Positions 25,829 through 36,484 of a stretch of DNA of 64,000 bases are shown here, piece after piece. A program made the position numbers and the translations under genes. The stretch is from NCBI RefSeq assembly GCF_015712065.1, contig NZ_JACFYZ010000006.1:186001-250000 (forward strand), given 5' to 3'. The notes under the pieces are model-generated. The model was not told the origin of the DNA. It made no database searches and worked only from the letters and a program-made list of their open reading frames with translations. Origin of the DNA: Ectopseudomonas chengduensis (GTDB lineage: Bacteria; Pseudomonadota; Gammaproteobacteria; Pseudomonadales; Pseudomonadaceae). How positions within the stretch are numbered: the stretch's first letter is position 1; each line of letters opens with the position of its first letter.

Positions 25829-26644
25829 ATGAAAGGGGCTGTGCAGTTTTTTTCTGCGGTGCTTGCCACGGTCTGCAGCGGTGCCGTACTGGCGGCCGAT
25901 CTACCTGACAGTCGCGACCTCGAGGTACTGCCGCGGTTTCCTGCCAGTCACATCGTCGCGTTCAAGGAAGCGCCCGATGTCGAGCGTATCTATCCGCAAG
26001 GCTCGATTCGCCGCATCAGCGGGCGGTTGCGCTATGAGCGGGAGATTCTCGTGCAGGGCAAGCACAGTGCGGTGACCTACGAGCTGCCACGCACCCACAG
26101 TGCCGATCAGGTGTTCACCGCGGCGCGCGAAGCGCTGCTGGAAAAGGACGCCGAGCTGCTCTACTGGTGCCAGGGCCGTGAGTGTGGTGCGAGTAGCCTG
26201 TGGGCCAACTCGGTATTCGGCAATGCCACGCTATATGGCTCTGACGACCAGCAGGCCTATGCCTTGTTGCGCCTGGCCGAGCCGAATCACGAGAGCCTGC
26301 TGGCGCTATACAGCATCACTCGTGGTAATCGCCGTGCTTACCTGCATGCCGAGCAACTGGATGCCGAAGCCCCTCTGGGCGTATTACTGCCGACGCCGGC
26401 GACCTTGCTGCGTCAGTTGCGCACCGATGGGCAACTGAAACTGCCCGATGAAGCCAAGGCCGACAGCGCCTGGGTCGAGGTGCTGGCGCGCAGCCTGAAC
26501 CTCGACAGCACCTTGCGCGTCAGCCTCGCCGGTAGCCAGGCCGAAGCCTGGCGTGAGGCGTTGATCGAGCAGCGCGTGCGCGAAGCGCGCCTGGAGTTGG
26601 GTGAGCGTTCGGATGAAACACTGAGCGTGCGTTTGTTGCGTTAA
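25829..26644 (+). CDS. DUF4892 domain-containing exported protein
   Basis: 271 residues from the ATG at 25829. The start is set by the signal peptide MKGAVQFFSAVLATVCSGAVLAA; earlier in-frame codons give no leader. The mature protein has DLPDSRDLEVLPRFPASHIV and a cysteine pair in WCQGRECGASS, with an OmpA-like C-terminal fold expected for DUF4892. The location is periplasm or outer membrane. Function is unknown. The gene ends at a terminator that separates it from the permease gene. Confidence 0.85.
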   Translation: MKGAVQFFSAVLATVCSGAVLAADLPDSRDLEVLPRFPASHIVAFKEAPDVERIYPQGSIRRISGRLRYEREILVQGKHSAVTYELPRTHSADQVFTAAREALLEKDAELLYWCQGRECGASSLWANSVFGNATLYGSDDQQAYALLRLAEPNHESLLALYSITRGNRRAYLHAEQLDAEAPLGVLLPTPATLLRQLRTDGQLKLPDEAKADSAWVEVLARSLNLDSTLRVSLAGSQAEAWREALIEQRVREARLELGERSDETLSVRLLR

Positions 26645-26671
26645 GCTAGTACTCGCAATCGCCTGTAACAG

Positions 26672-26700
26672 AGCGCCCGTAGGGGCGCTTTGTCGTTTCG
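26672..26700 (+). terminator. Terminator after the DUF4892 gene
   Basis: AGCGCCC and GGGCGCT form a perfect 7-bp stem with loop GTAG, followed by TTTGTCGTTT. It lies 27 bases past the stop codon. Confidence 0.75.
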
Positions 26701-26719
26701 TCGAAGGGAGTTTCGCTTG

Positions 26720-27799
26720 ATGGCCACTAATGATCGTCTGCTGGTGCAGATTCTTCTGCTCGGCCTGCTGGCTGCCAGCCTATGGGTGCTGGCGCCATTC
26801 TGGTCGGCGCTGTTCTGGGCCGCCGTGTTGGCCTTTGCCAGTTGGCCGCTGATGCGCCTGCTGACGCAATTGCTCAACGGGCGCCTGTCGCTGGCGGCGG
26901 GCATCCTGACTGGGGTCTGGGTGATCATGGTGGCGGTGCCGCTGGTCTGGCTGGGCTTCAATTTGGCCGATCACATCAAGGACGCCAACGCCCTGGTCAA
27001 GGATCTTCAGGTCGAAGGCCTGCCGCCACCGCCGAGCTGGCTGGCCAGTATTCCGCTGGTCGGTGATCGCCTGGTGGAACTGTGGCGCACCATCGACCAG
27101 CAGGGCGCTGCCTTCTTCGACACGTTGCGGCCCTATCTGGGCCAGGTCGGCAACTGGCTGGTGGCGCGTAGCGCGAAGATCGGTGCGGGCATGGTCGAGC
27201 TGGCCCTGAGCCTGGTGCTGGTGTTCTTCTTCTACCGTGATGGCCCGCGCCTGGCGGTATTCGTGCACAGCCTGCTGGAGCGGCTGATCGGCGAGCGTGC
27301 CGATCATTATCTGGAACTGGTTGCCGGCACTGTACAGCGTGTGGTCAACGGCGTGATCGGCACCGCCGCAGCGCAGGCCGTGCTGGCCTACATCGGTTTC
27401 GTCATCGCCGGAGTGCCGGGAGCACTGGTGCTGGGCCTGCTGACCTTCGCCTTCAGCTTCATCATGATCCCGCCGCTGGTCTGGGGTCCGGCCGTGGCCT
27501 GGCTGGTATGGCAGGGGGAAATCGGCATGGCGATCTTCTTGGGGATCTGGGGCTTCTTCATCATCAGTGGGGTGGACAACATCCTCAAACCCTACCTGAT
27601 CAGCCGTGGCGGCAACCTGCCGCTGGTGGTGGTGCTGCTCGGCGTATTCGGCGGCATCCTGGCCTTCGGCTTCATGGGCCTGTTCCTTGGTCCGACACTG
27701 CTGGCAGTGGCTTACAGCCTGCTCAGCGACTGGGTGGCGGACAAGGCGCCGGACAACCAGGCAGCCCTCGACCAGCTGCCGCCGGACAAACGGGCATGA
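26720..27799 (+). CDS. AI-2E transporter family (PerM-like) permease
   Basis: 359 residues from the ATG at 26720, with GAAGGGAG nine bases upstream. About eight hydrophobic segments are visible: two near the N-terminus (LVQILLLGLLAASLWVLAPFWSALFWAAVLAFA), a long soluble part near 90-150, then a C-terminal set (VLAYIGFVIAGVPGALVLGLLTF, FLGIWGFFIISGVDNILKPYL, LLGVFGGILAFGFMGLFLGPTLLAV). The DN(I/L)(L/I)KP motif is typical of the family. Members include TqsA and sodium/proton antiporters; the substrate here is open. Confidence 0.9.
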   Translation: MATNDRLLVQILLLGLLAASLWVLAPFWSALFWAAVLAFASWPLMRLLTQLLNGRLSLAAGILTGVWVIMVAVPLVWLGFNLADHIKDANALVKDLQVEGLPPPPSWLASIPLVGDRLVELWRTIDQQGAAFFDTLRPYLGQVGNWLVARSAKIGAGMVELALSLVLVFFFYRDGPRLAVFVHSLLERLIGERADHYLELVAGTVQRVVNGVIGTAAAQAVLAYIGFVIAGVPGALVLGLLTFAFSFIMIPPLVWGPAVAWLVWQGEIGMAIFLGIWGFFIISGVDNILKPYLISRGGNLPLVVVLLGVFGGILAFGFMGLFLGPTLLAVAYSLLSDWVADKAPDNQAALDQLPPDKRA

Positions 27800-27917
27800 G
27801 ACGTATCAACCGTTGAAACTAAGAACTTCTATCAAGAGACCAATGGCGGGCGTATCGCGTTGTTGGCGGGGAGAGGCTGACCTAGGCTGAAGCTGGGGTG
27901 TCAATAAAGAGGCACTT

Positions 27918-29062
27918 ATGCGCAGTCTGTCGATTTACCTCATTGTTTTCGCCGGTTTATTGGCGGTTGTATGGTGGTGGCAGCGACCCCAACCGATGCC
28001 CGTGCAACTGATCGCGGTGGAGCGCGGCCCGGTGGAAACCCTGGTCGCCAATACCCGCGCCGGCACCCTGAAATCCTGTCGCCGTTCGCGGCTGTCGTTC
28101 AATGTCGGCGGCCAGGTCAGCGAGCTGCTGGTCGACGAAGGCCAGCAGGTCGAACTCGGCCAGGTGCTCATGCGCCTGCGCCAGGACGACCGCCTGGCGC
28201 GGGTCGAGGAGGCCAGTGCGCGTCTTGAGGTACGCCGCAGCGAGCGCGAGCAGCTGTGCCGCAAGGCCGAGTTGTACCAGCGCGATCACCGCCGCCTGCA
28301 GCACCTGGGTGAACGCAAGCTGACCTCGCTCGAGCGCCTCGACCAGGCCGAGACCAAGGCGCGCCTGGCGCAACTGGCCTGCACCGCGCAGCAGGTGCAG
28401 ATCCGCGAGGCCGAGGCCAACCTGACGCTGCAGCGCTCGCTGCTCGACCAGGCCGTGCTGCGTGCGCCCTTCGCCGGAGTGGTAGCGCAGATCAACGGCG
28501 AGCTGGGCGAATTCGTCACTCCCTCACCGCCGGGCATTCCGACGCCGCCGGCGGTGGACCTGATCGACGACAGCTGCCTCTACGTCGATGCACCGATCGA
28601 CGAGGTGGACGCCGGCCGGGTGCGCATCGGCATGCCGGTACGGATCAGCCTGGACGCTTTCCGCGGCCGCCACTTCCACGGCCAGGTCAGCCGCATCGCG
28701 CCCTTCGTGCGTGAGCTGGAGAAGCAGGCGCGCACCGTCGACGTCGAGGTGCGTTTCGCCCAGTTGCCGGTGGACGTGACCCTGCTGGCCGGCTATAGCG
28801 CCGACGTGGAAATCCTCCTGGAACAGAGCGCCGGCAGCCTGCGTATCCCCACCGAGACCCTGCTGGAGGGGCGCCGGGTGCTGCGCTACGACCCGGCCAC
28901 CGGCGTGTTGCGCGAGGTGGAACTCAACACCGGGCTGGCCAACTGGCGCTGGACCGAGGTGCTCGACGGCCTGCACGAGGGCGAGCGGATTCTCGCCAGC
29001 CTCCACCAGGAGGGACTCAAGGACGGTATCGCGGTGATCTCGCGCGGCGCGGAAGCGCAGTG

Positions 29063-29063
<1 letters not shown>
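27918..29063 (+). CDS. MacA-like periplasmic adaptor of an ABC exporter
   Basis: 381 residues. A single N-terminal membrane anchor (about 4-20) is followed by a lipoyl half (SRLSFNVGGQVSELLVDEGQQVELGQVLMRL), a helical hairpin (~90-165), the second lipoyl half (LRAPFAGVVAQINGELGEFV) and a beta-barrel region. It would link the inner-membrane ABC transporter to an outer-membrane channel; none is encoded nearby. Its stop overlaps the start of the ATPase gene. Codons in this four-gene block look more strongly GC-ended than in the flanking genes. Confidence 0.9.
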
Positions 29064-29742
<679 letters not shown>

Positions 29743-29743
<1 letters not shown>

Positions 29744-30957
29744 TGCGCGCCGCCGACCTCTGCGCCCTGTGGCTCGGCGGGCTGCGCGGGCACCGTTCGC
29801 GCAGCGCCATGCTGCTGCTGGCGATCGCCATCGGTGTGTTTGCCGTGGTGCTGCTAAGCGGCCTGGGCGAGGGCGCCCGGCGCTTCGTCATCGGCGAGTT
29901 CGACCAGCTCGGCCGCCATCTGCTGATCGTGGTGCCAGGGCGCAACCAGACCACCGGCGGCATGCCGCCGGTCACCGGCCTGGCGCCGCGAGAGCTGACC
30001 CTCGGTGATGCCCTGGCCATCGCCCGCCTGCCGCAGGTGCGCCGGGTGGCGCCGCAGCAGTCGGGGCGCGCCGAGGTACGCGCCGGCAATCGCCACCGCG
30101 AGACGCTGATCGTCGGCACCGACCATCACTTCTTCGCCATGCGCGGCCTGCAACTGGCCCAGGGCCAGGCGCTGCCGGAACTGGCCGCGGGCCAGGGCGA
30201 GGCGGTCGGCGTGATCGGCGCACGCCTGCGCCGCGAGCTGTTCGGCGACGGGCCGGCGCTGGGCCAGTGGCTGCGCGCCGGCGACCGGCGGCTGCGGGTG
30301 ATCGGCGTGCTGGCCGAACGCGGCGAGTCGCTGGGCATGGATTTCTCCGACAGCCTGCTGATACCCCTGGCCAACGCCCAGGCGCTGTTCGACCGCGAGG
30401 GCCTGCTGCGCATCTTCGTCGAGCTGCGCGGCGCCAGTTACCTCGATAGCGCGCAGCGGGAGATCCGCGCCAGCCTGAGCCGGCGTCACCAGGGCAAGGA
30501 GGATTTCACCCTGGTCGGCCAGGACGCCCTGCGCGGCACCTTCGAGCAGATTCTCGTGCGCCTGACCCAGGCGCTCGGCGGCATCGCCGCGATCAGCCTG
30601 CTGGTGGCCGGCATCCTGGTGATGAACGTGACCTGGATTTCGGTCAGCCAGCGTACCGCCGAGATCGGCCTGCTCAAGGCCCTCGGTGCCAGCGCCGGGC
30701 AGGTGCGCCTGGTGTTTCTCGGCGAGGCGCTGCTGCTGGCCCTGGTCGGTGCGCTGGCTGGCCTGCTGCTGGCCGAGCTGCTGCTGTGGGGCGCGCGTCT
30801 GGCTACGGCGCTGCCGCTGCATGCGCCCTGGTGGGCGCGCCTGGCCAGCCTGGGCCTGGCGCTGGCCTGCGCCGCACTGTTCGCCTGGCTGCCGGCCAAC
30901 CGCGCCGCGAGCATGGCGCCGGTGCGGGCGCTGCACGGCGCGGCGGGGGCCGGCTGA
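29743..30957 (+). CDS. MacB-like ABC transporter permease, first
   Basis: 404 residues from the ATG at 29743. It has the FtsX/MacB architecture: one N-terminal membrane helix (about 22-42), a ~240-residue periplasmic domain, then three C-terminal helices (GGIAAISLLVAGILVMNVTWISV, VRLVFLGEALLLALVGALAGLLLAELLL, WARLASLGLALACAALFAWLPANRAAS). The conserved coupling segment QRTAEIGLLKALGAS follows the second helix. It probably forms a heterodimer with the next permease. Confidence 0.92.
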
Positions 30958-32153
30958 TGCAACTGCGCGACGGTCTGCGCCTGAGCGGCTCGGCGCTGCT
31001 CGGCCGGCCCCTGCGCAGCCTGCTGACCCTGCTCGGGGTGGCCATCGGCATCGCCGCCATGGCCCTGCTCACCGCCATCGGCGACGGCCTGCGCGGCTAC
31101 GTGCAGGAAAACTTCGCCCAGTTCGGCACGCGCAACCTGACCATCCGCCCGGGCATGACCCGCACCGGCGGCCTCGGCGGCGTGCTCAGCAACGTGCGCC
31201 CGCTGACCATCGCCGACGCCGATGCGTTGCGCCGCCTGGCCCACGTCGAGGCGGCGGTGCCGATCATTCAGGGCAACGGCGACATCCAGTTCGCCGGCCT
31301 GACCCGTTACACCGGGGTGCTCGGCTGCGGCCATCAGATGGCCACGGCCTGGCGCCTGCCGCTGGCCCTCGGCCAGTTCCTCCCCGAGCCGCGCGACGGC
31401 CGCTCGCCGCCCTACGTGGTGCTCGGCCACACCCTGCGCCAGGAGCTGTTCGGCGCGGCCAACCCGCTGGGGCAGACGGTGCGGGTCGGCGGCACGCGCT
31501 TCCGGGTGATCGGGGTGATGGCGCGCCAGGGGCAGTTGCTCGGCTTCGATATCGACGACATCGCCTACGTGCCGGTGGACTGGGCTGAAAGCCTGTTCAA
31601 CCGCGACGGCCTGGCCAAGATCAACCTGGTGTTCAGCGCCGGCAGCGGCGCGGCGCAGACGAGCGAACGGGTGCGCCAGCTGCTGATCGAGCGCCACGGC
31701 GAGGAGGATTTCAATCTGACCACCCAGGACGACATGCTGCGCAGCCTGGACCGCATCCTCGCCATGTTCAGTGTCGCGGTGGCGGCGCTGGGCGGCATCT
31801 CGCTGCTGGTGGGAGCGGTGGGCATCCTCACCATCATGACCACCGCAGTGGCCGAGCGCGCGGTGGAAATCGGCCTGTTGCGCGCGGTCGGCGCCACCTC
31901 GCGGCAGGTGCTGGCGCTGTTTCTCGGCGAGGCGTTGCTGCTGTCGCTGCTCGGCGGGCTGGCCGGGCTGCTGCTGATGGGCGCGCTGCTCGGCGCGCTG
32001 CAGCTGGCGCTACCGGGGCTGCCGCTTGCCGTGCAGCCGGGGGGCCTGCTGCTGGCACTGCTGCTGGCGGGGCTGGTGGGGGTGCTCTCCGGCATCGCCC
32101 CGGCGCGGCGGGCGGCTCGCCTGCAGCCGGTCGAGGCGCTGCACAGCGAGTGA
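30957..32153 (+). CDS. MacB-like ABC transporter permease, second
   Basis: 398 residues from the ATG at 30957 (TGATG overlap). It has the same layout: an N-terminal helix (SLLTLLGVAIGIAAMALLTAIG), a periplasmic domain, and three C-terminal helices, with the coupling motif ERAVEIGLLRAVGATSRQVLALFLGEALLL. Two distinct permeases imply a heterodimeric exporter, unlike classical MacB where ATPase and permease are one chain. Candidate substrates are peptides, siderophores or lipids. Its stop directly abuts the stop of the convergent patatin gene. Confidence 0.92.
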   Translation: MQLRDGLRLSGSALLGRPLRSLLTLLGVAIGIAAMALLTAIGDGLRGYVQENFAQFGTRNLTIRPGMTRTGGLGGVLSNVRPLTIADADALRRLAHVEAAVPIIQGNGDIQFAGLTRYTGVLGCGHQMATAWRLPLALGQFLPEPRDGRSPPYVVLGHTLRQELFGAANPLGQTVRVGGTRFRVIGVMARQGQLLGFDIDDIAYVPVDWAESLFNRDGLAKINLVFSAGSGAAQTSERVRQLLIERHGEEDFNLTTQDDMLRSLDRILAMFSVAVAALGGISLLVGAVGILTIMTTAVAERAVEIGLLRAVGATSRQVLALFLGEALLLSLLGGLAGLLLMGALLGALQLALPGLPLAVQPGGLLLALLLAGLVGVLSGIAPARRAARLQPVEALHSE

Positions 32154-33161
32154 TCAACGCTCGCGCTCGTAGCGCTCAAGGGTGTCGCGGGCGATCTGGC
32201 GGCCGAGCATGATCAGCTCCGGCGCCTTGTAGAACTCGAAGAAACGGCACACGCGCTTGGGCACGTTGATCAGGATGTCCGGCGGATAGCCGGCGATCTT
32301 GTATTGCGCCAGCGAGGTCTGCATCACCTCGAAGCTCTGGTTGACCAGCTCCAGCAGCGAGGCCGGGCCGCTGAACTCGGCGACCCGCGAGCCGCTGGCG
32401 GATTTCGGGGCCGCCTCATCCTCCCAGGCGCGGCTCGGCGCGGCAGCCGGGCTGACGGCATCGGCGCGCTGCTGCTCCTCGGCCAGCAGCAGGACGTCGT
32501 CCTCGCTCTTGCGGCGGAAGCTTGGCAGGCGCGAGCCGAGCGTGGTCATCAACTGGTCGATGCGCCCCTTGAGCGCCGCCGGCCGCTCGATCACCGGCAG
32601 CTGGTAGTGGCTCTGGTTGGTGGCGTTGAGGTTGACCGCGATGATCAGGTCGCAATGGCTGGACACCACCGGCACGATCGGCAGCGGGTTGAGCAGGCCG
32701 CCGTCGACCAGCATGCGCTTGCCCTGCACCACCGGGGTGAACAGGCTGGGAATCGCCGCCGAGGCGCGCATGGCCTGATGCAGGCAGCCTTCCTGGAACC
32801 AGATTTCCTGCTGGTTGGTCAGGTCGGTGGCCACCGCGGTGAAGGGGATCGACAGGTCCTCGATATTGATCTCACCGACGATGTCGTGGATGCGCCCGAA
32901 CACTCGCTCGCCGCGGATGGCGCCGAGGCGGAAGCTGACGTCGAGCAGGCGCAAGACGTCGAGATAATCCAGGCTTTCCGTCCATTCGCGGTATTCGCGC
33001 AGCTTGCCTGCGGCGAAGATGCCGCCGACTACTGCGCCCATCGAGCAGCCCGCGATGCAGCCGATTTCATAACCGCGCTCCTGCAACTCCTCGATCACAC
33101 CGATGTGCGCATAGCCGCGCGCACCTCCCGAGCCCAATACCAGCGCCACTTTCTTGCTCAT
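32154..33161 (-). CDS. Patatin-like phospholipase family protein (RssA-like)
   Basis: 335 residues. The oxyanion [17 protein letters not shown] (residues 10-26), the GxSxG nucleophile motif [10 protein letters not shown] (Ser40) and the catalytic aspartate in [10 protein letters not shown] are all present. It is cytoplasmic or membrane-peripheral, as for RssA/YlbK proteins. It should cleave acyl chains from lipids. The C-terminal third is less conserved and contains a charged linker ([16 protein letters not shown]). It is transcribed away from selD and converges on the ABC exporter with no spacing. Confidence 0.92.
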   Translation of the reverse strand: MSKKVALVLGSGGARGYAHIGVIEELQERGYEIGCIAGCSMGAVVGGIFAAGKLREYREWTESLDYLDVLRLLDVSFRLGAIRGERVFGRIHDIVGEINIEDLSIPFTAVATDLTNQQEIWFQEGCLHQAMRASAAIPSLFTPVVQGKRMLVDGGLLNPLPIVPVVSSHCDLIIAVNLNATNQSHYQLPVIERPAALKGRIDQLMTTLGSRLPSFRRKSEDDVLLLAEEQQRADAVSPAAAPSRAWEDEAAPKSASGSRVAEFSGPASLLELVNQSFEVMQTSLAQYKIAGYPPDILINVPKRVCRFFEFYKAPELIMLGRQIARDTLERYERER

Positions 33162-33265
33162 TGACCGATTCCCCCAGTGAAGCTTCGACCTTACTCGCGC
33201 AATTGGGCTTAGCCAAGGCAGTCTTTGCTAGAATCCGCCGCCAGTCGTCGATGCAAGAGAGAGAC

Positions 33266-34300
33266 ATGAGCGAGCCAATCCGTTTGACCCAGTACAGCCA
33301 CGGCGCCGGTTGCGGCTGCAAGATTTCCCCCAAGGTGCTGGAGGTGATTCTCGCCGGCAGCGGCGCGCAGAATCTCGACCCGCGCCTATGGGTAGGCAAC
33401 GCCTCGCGCGACGATGCCGCGGTCTATGCCATCGACGAGGAACGCGGGGTGGTCTCGACCACCGATTTCTTCATGCCCATCGTCGACGATCCCTACGATT
33501 TCGGCCGTATCGCCGCTACTAATGCCATCAGCGACATCTACGCCATGGGCGGCGATCCGCTGATGGCCATCGCCATCCTTGGCTGGCCGGTCAATGTGCT
33601 GGCCCCGGAAGTGGCACGCGAAGTGATCCGGGGTGGCCGCGCCGTGTGCGATGAAGCCGGCATTCCGCTGGCGGGCGGTCACTCGATCGATGCGCCGGAA
33701 CCGATTTTCGGCCTGGCCGTGACCGGCCTGGTGAGCAAGGCCAACATGAAGCGCAACGATACCGCCACGGCTGGTTGCAAGCTGTATCTGACCAAGCCGC
33801 TGGGCATCGGCATCCTCACCACGGCGGAGAAGAAGGCCAAGCTGCGCGATGCGGACGTTGGCCTGGCGCGTGACTGGATGTGCACCCTGAACAAGCCCGG
33901 CAGCCGTTTTGGCAAGCTCGCCGGCGTGCGCGCGATGACCGACGTCACCGGCTTCGGCTTGCTTGGCCACCTGGTGGAAATGGCCGATGGCAGCGGCCTG
34001 AGTACCCGTGTCGAGTTCGCCCGAGTGCCGCGTCTGGCCAGTGTCGAACACTATCTGGAGCAGGGCTGCGTACCGGGTGGTACCTTGCGCAATTTCGACA
34101 GTTACGGCGACAAGATCGCGCCGCTGCCCGAGCTGGCCAAGCTCCTGCTGTGCGACCCACAGACCAGCGGCGGTCTGCTGATCGCCGTGGCGCCGGAAGG
34201 CGAGGCCGAGTTCCTCGCCGTGTCCGCCGAACTGGGGCTGAGCCTGGCGCCCATCGGTGAGATGGTCGAGCGACAGCGTTACGCGGTCGAGGTGCTCTGA
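33266..34300 (+). CDS. selD: Selenide, water dikinase
   Basis: 344 residues from the ATG at 33266; earlier in-frame codons have no ribosome binding site. It makes selenophosphate from selenide and ATP. The catalytic loop [12 protein letters not shown] gives Cys16 and Lys19, equivalent to Cys17 and Lys20 of E. coli, so this is the cysteine rather than selenocysteine form. The ATP-binding [18 protein letters not shown] and the [15 protein letters not shown] motif are intact. Its stop overlaps the ATG of selU, giving a two-gene unit for tRNA selenation. Confidence 0.97.
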   Translation: MSEPIRLTQYSHGAGCGCKISPKVLEVILAGSGAQNLDPRLWVGNASRDDAAVYAIDEERGVVSTTDFFMPIVDDPYDFGRIAATNAISDIYAMGGDPLMAIAILGWPVNVLAPEVAREVIRGGRAVCDEAGIPLAGGHSIDAPEPIFGLAVTGLVSKANMKRNDTATAGCKLYLTKPLGIGILTTAEKKAKLRDADVGLARDWMCTLNKPGSRFGKLAGVRAMTDVTGFGLLGHLVEMADGSGLSTRVEFARVPRLASVEHYLEQGCVPGGTLRNFDSYGDKIAPLPELAKLLLCDPQTSGGLLIAVAPEGEAEFLAVSAELGLSLAPIGEMVERQRYAVEVL

Positions 34301-35400
34301 TGCGCGACGACTGCACCGACTACCGCGATCTGTTCCTGCATGACCGGGCGATGATGGATACCCGTGCACCGGTCGAATTCCATAAAGGTGCCTTCCCCGG
34401 CGTGATCAATCTGCCCCTGATGACTGACATCGAGCGGCAGAAGGTTGGCACCTGCTACAAGCAGCAAGGCCAGCAGGCTGCAATCGAGCTGGGCCATCAA
34501 CTGGTCAGCGGCCAGACCAAGGCCGAGCGCATCGAGGCTTGGGCCGCCTTTGCCAAGGCCAACCCTGACGGTTACCTGTACTGCTTTCGCGGTGGCCTGC
34601 GCTCGCAGATCGTCCAGCAATGGCTGAAAAGCGAGGCGGGCATCGACTATCCGCGAGTGGTCGGTGGTTATAAGGCCATGCGCACCTTCCTTCTGCAGAC
34701 CACCGACGAGGCGGTACAGGCGTGCGATTTCGTGCTGGTGGGCGGGATGACCGGCACTGGCAAGACCGAGGTGATCAGCCAGCTGAGCAACAGCCTGGAC
34801 CTGGAGGCGCACGCCAATCACCGAGGCTCCAGCTTCGGCAAGCGCGCCACTGGCCAGCCCGAGCAGATCGATTTCGAGAATGCTCTGGCCATCGATCTGC
34901 TCAAGCGCCGTGCCGCGGGACAGCAGCAATTCGTACTGGAAGATGAGGCGCGTCTGATCGGCCGCTGCTCCTTGCCATTGCCGCTGTATCAGGCGATGCA
35001 GCAGCACCCCCTGGTGTGGCTGGAGGACAGTGTGGCCAACCGTGTGGAGCGGATTCTGCAGGCCTACGTGGTCGAGTTGTGTGCCGAGTTCGTTGCAGTC
35101 CAGGGCGCCGAGGCAGGCTTCACCGCGTTCGCCGAGCGCTTGCGCGAGAGCCTGGCCAATATCACCCGTCGCCTGGGAGGCGAGCGGTACCAGCGCCTGG
35201 CCGCGATCATGGAGCAAGCGCTGCAGGAGCAGCAGGTCGATGGCCAGGTGGATACGCACCGCGGCTGGATCGAGGCCCTGCTGGTCGAGTACTACGATCC
35301 CATGTACGTATTCCAGCGCGAGAGCAAATCAGGGCGGATTGAATTCGCCGGGGAGCAGCTGGCTGTGGTGGAATACCTGCGTAAGCGAAACGGCGGGTGA
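34300..35400 (+). CDS. selU: tRNA 2-selenouridine synthase
   Basis: 366 residues; the start overlaps the selD stop (TGATG). The N-terminal rhodanese domain has its active cysteine at residue 95 in [14 protein letters not shown]-loop [10 protein letters not shown] at 148-157 belongs to the second domain. The enzyme geranylates and then selenates 2-thiouridine at the wobble position of tRNA for Lys, Glu and Gln, using selenophosphate from SelD. It is also named MnmH or YbbB. Confidence 0.96.
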   Translation: MRDDCTDYRDLFLHDRAMMDTRAPVEFHKGAFPGVINLPLMTDIERQKVGTCYKQQGQQAAIELGHQLVSGQTKAERIEAWAAFAKANPDGYLYCFRGGLRSQIVQQWLKSEAGIDYPRVVGGYKAMRTFLLQTTDEAVQACDFVLVGGMTGTGKTEVISQLSNSLDLEAHANHRGSSFGKRATGQPEQIDFENALAIDLLKRRAAGQQQFVLEDEARLIGRCSLPLPLYQAMQQHPLVWLEDSVANRVERILQAYVVELCAEFVAVQGAEAGFTAFAERLRESLANITRRLGGERYQRLAAIMEQALQEQQVDGQVDTHRGWIEALLVEYYDPMYVFQRESKSGRIEFAGEQLAVVEYLRKRNGG

Positions 35401-35474
35401 GGTGGCACTTTCCTTCTGCCGTAGCGTCATAGACTGGGCCAACCCGTAGTCAATCTGTTCGAGGAGTGTGGTCG

Positions 35475-35753
35475 ATGAAACACTGGATCTGTTTACCGCT
35501 GCTTGCGGTGGTGCTCACCGGCTGCGCCGGCAAGACCGTCTACCGTGAGACCTGTGCCAATCAACTGGATGCCGCCTGGAAAGAGCTGAGCATCGCCGAG
35601 GCCGAGGGTTTCGCCGGTACGGTGAGCTATTCCAAGGCGCTTTCGCTGCTCACCGCTGCCAAGACCCAGCAACAGTTCGAAGCCTACGAAGGCTGCACCA
35701 GCAAGGCCGAGCGTGCGCGCTTTTACATCCGCGAATCGCGAGCAGGGCGTTGA
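35475..35753 (+). CDS. Small lipoprotein of unknown function
   Basis: 92 residues from the ATG at 35475. The lipobox VVLTGCAG puts the lipidated cysteine at residue 17. The mature part is helical (TCANQLDAAWKELSIAEAEGFAGTVSYSKALSLLTAAKTQQQFEAYEGC) and resembles the short tetratricopeptide-like lipoproteins found in pseudomonads, with two cysteines (TCAN, EGC) that could form a disulfide. Residue two is after the Cys-Ala-Gly, so outer-membrane sorting is expected. Its stop overlaps the start of the flavin reductase gene. Confidence 0.85.
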   Translation: MKHWICLPLLAVVLTGCAGKTVYRETCANQLDAAWKELSIAEAEGFAGTVSYSKALSLLTAAKTQQQFEAYEGCTSKAERARFYIRESRAGR

Positions 35754-36358
35754 TGCAGCTCGATTTCTCCGATCTGAGCCCGCTCGAGGCTTATCGCTGG
35801 CTGGCGTCCACTGTCACGCCGCGGCCTATCGCCTGGGTCTCGACCCGTTCGGCCGAGGGCGTGGCCAATCTGGCGCCGTTCAGCTTCTTTCAGGTGATCA
35901 GTGACAACCCACCGACCTTGCTGATCAACGTCAACACCCGCGACGATGGCAGCCTCAAGGACAGCCTGCGCAATGCCCAGGCCAGCGGCGAACTGGCGAT
36001 TCAACTGGTCAGCTTCGTCCAGGCCGAGGCGATGAATGCCAGTGCTGCGATCCTGCCCCATGAGGTCAGCGAGTTCACCCACTGCGCCATTGCCAGCCAG
36101 CCGTGCGAGCGCATCGACGTGCCGCGCGTCGTCGGCGCGCCGGTGACCTTCGAATGCCGTGTGACGCAAATCCAGCCCTATCCGGCGCAGCAACCCAATT
36201 GTCATCTGATCTTCGCCGAAGTGTTGCTGGCGCATATCGATGACGCAGTGCTCAACGAGCAGGGACGCATCGACCCGCTCAAACTCGATCTGGTGGGTCG
36301 CCTCGGTGGTAGCGCCTATTGCCGCACACGGGATCTTTTCCAGATGCAACGGCCCTGA
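35753..36358 (+). CDS. Flavin reductase family protein (FMN-binding split barrel)
   Basis: 201 residues from the ATG at 35753 within a TGATG overlap. The core pattern PLEAYRWLASTVTPRPIAWVSTRSAEGVANLAPFSFFQVISDNPPTLLINVN is characteristic of the DIM6/NTAB flavoprotein group. These enzymes bind FMN and either supply reduced flavin or act as flavin-dependent oxidoreductases. It is cytoplasmic. Coupling with a lipoprotein gene is odd functionally and may only reflect compact packing. Confidence 0.88.
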   Translation: MQLDFSDLSPLEAYRWLASTVTPRPIAWVSTRSAEGVANLAPFSFFQVISDNPPTLLINVNTRDDGSLKDSLRNAQASGELAIQLVSFVQAEAMNASAAILPHEVSEFTHCAIASQPCERIDVPRVVGAPVTFECRVTQIQPYPAQQPNCHLIFAEVLLAHIDDAVLNEQGRIDPLKLDLVGRLGGSAYCRTRDLFQMQRP

Positions 36359-36484
36359 ACCCGTTCTGAAAACGACGTCCAGTTAACTCTCCCGGCCATC
36401 TTGCTGTTTGCTGGCTTGTCGCCAGTAGCGCTGCGCTCCTATGTTCCAGAATTCGGGGCTAGCTGCAGTAGGCAGGGGGATGTC

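Noticed and set aside
36361..36484. FliA promoter before the HBM-type chemoreceptor
   Set aside because: I found no TCAAG followed by a GCCGATA-like block at 12-15 bases in this gap.
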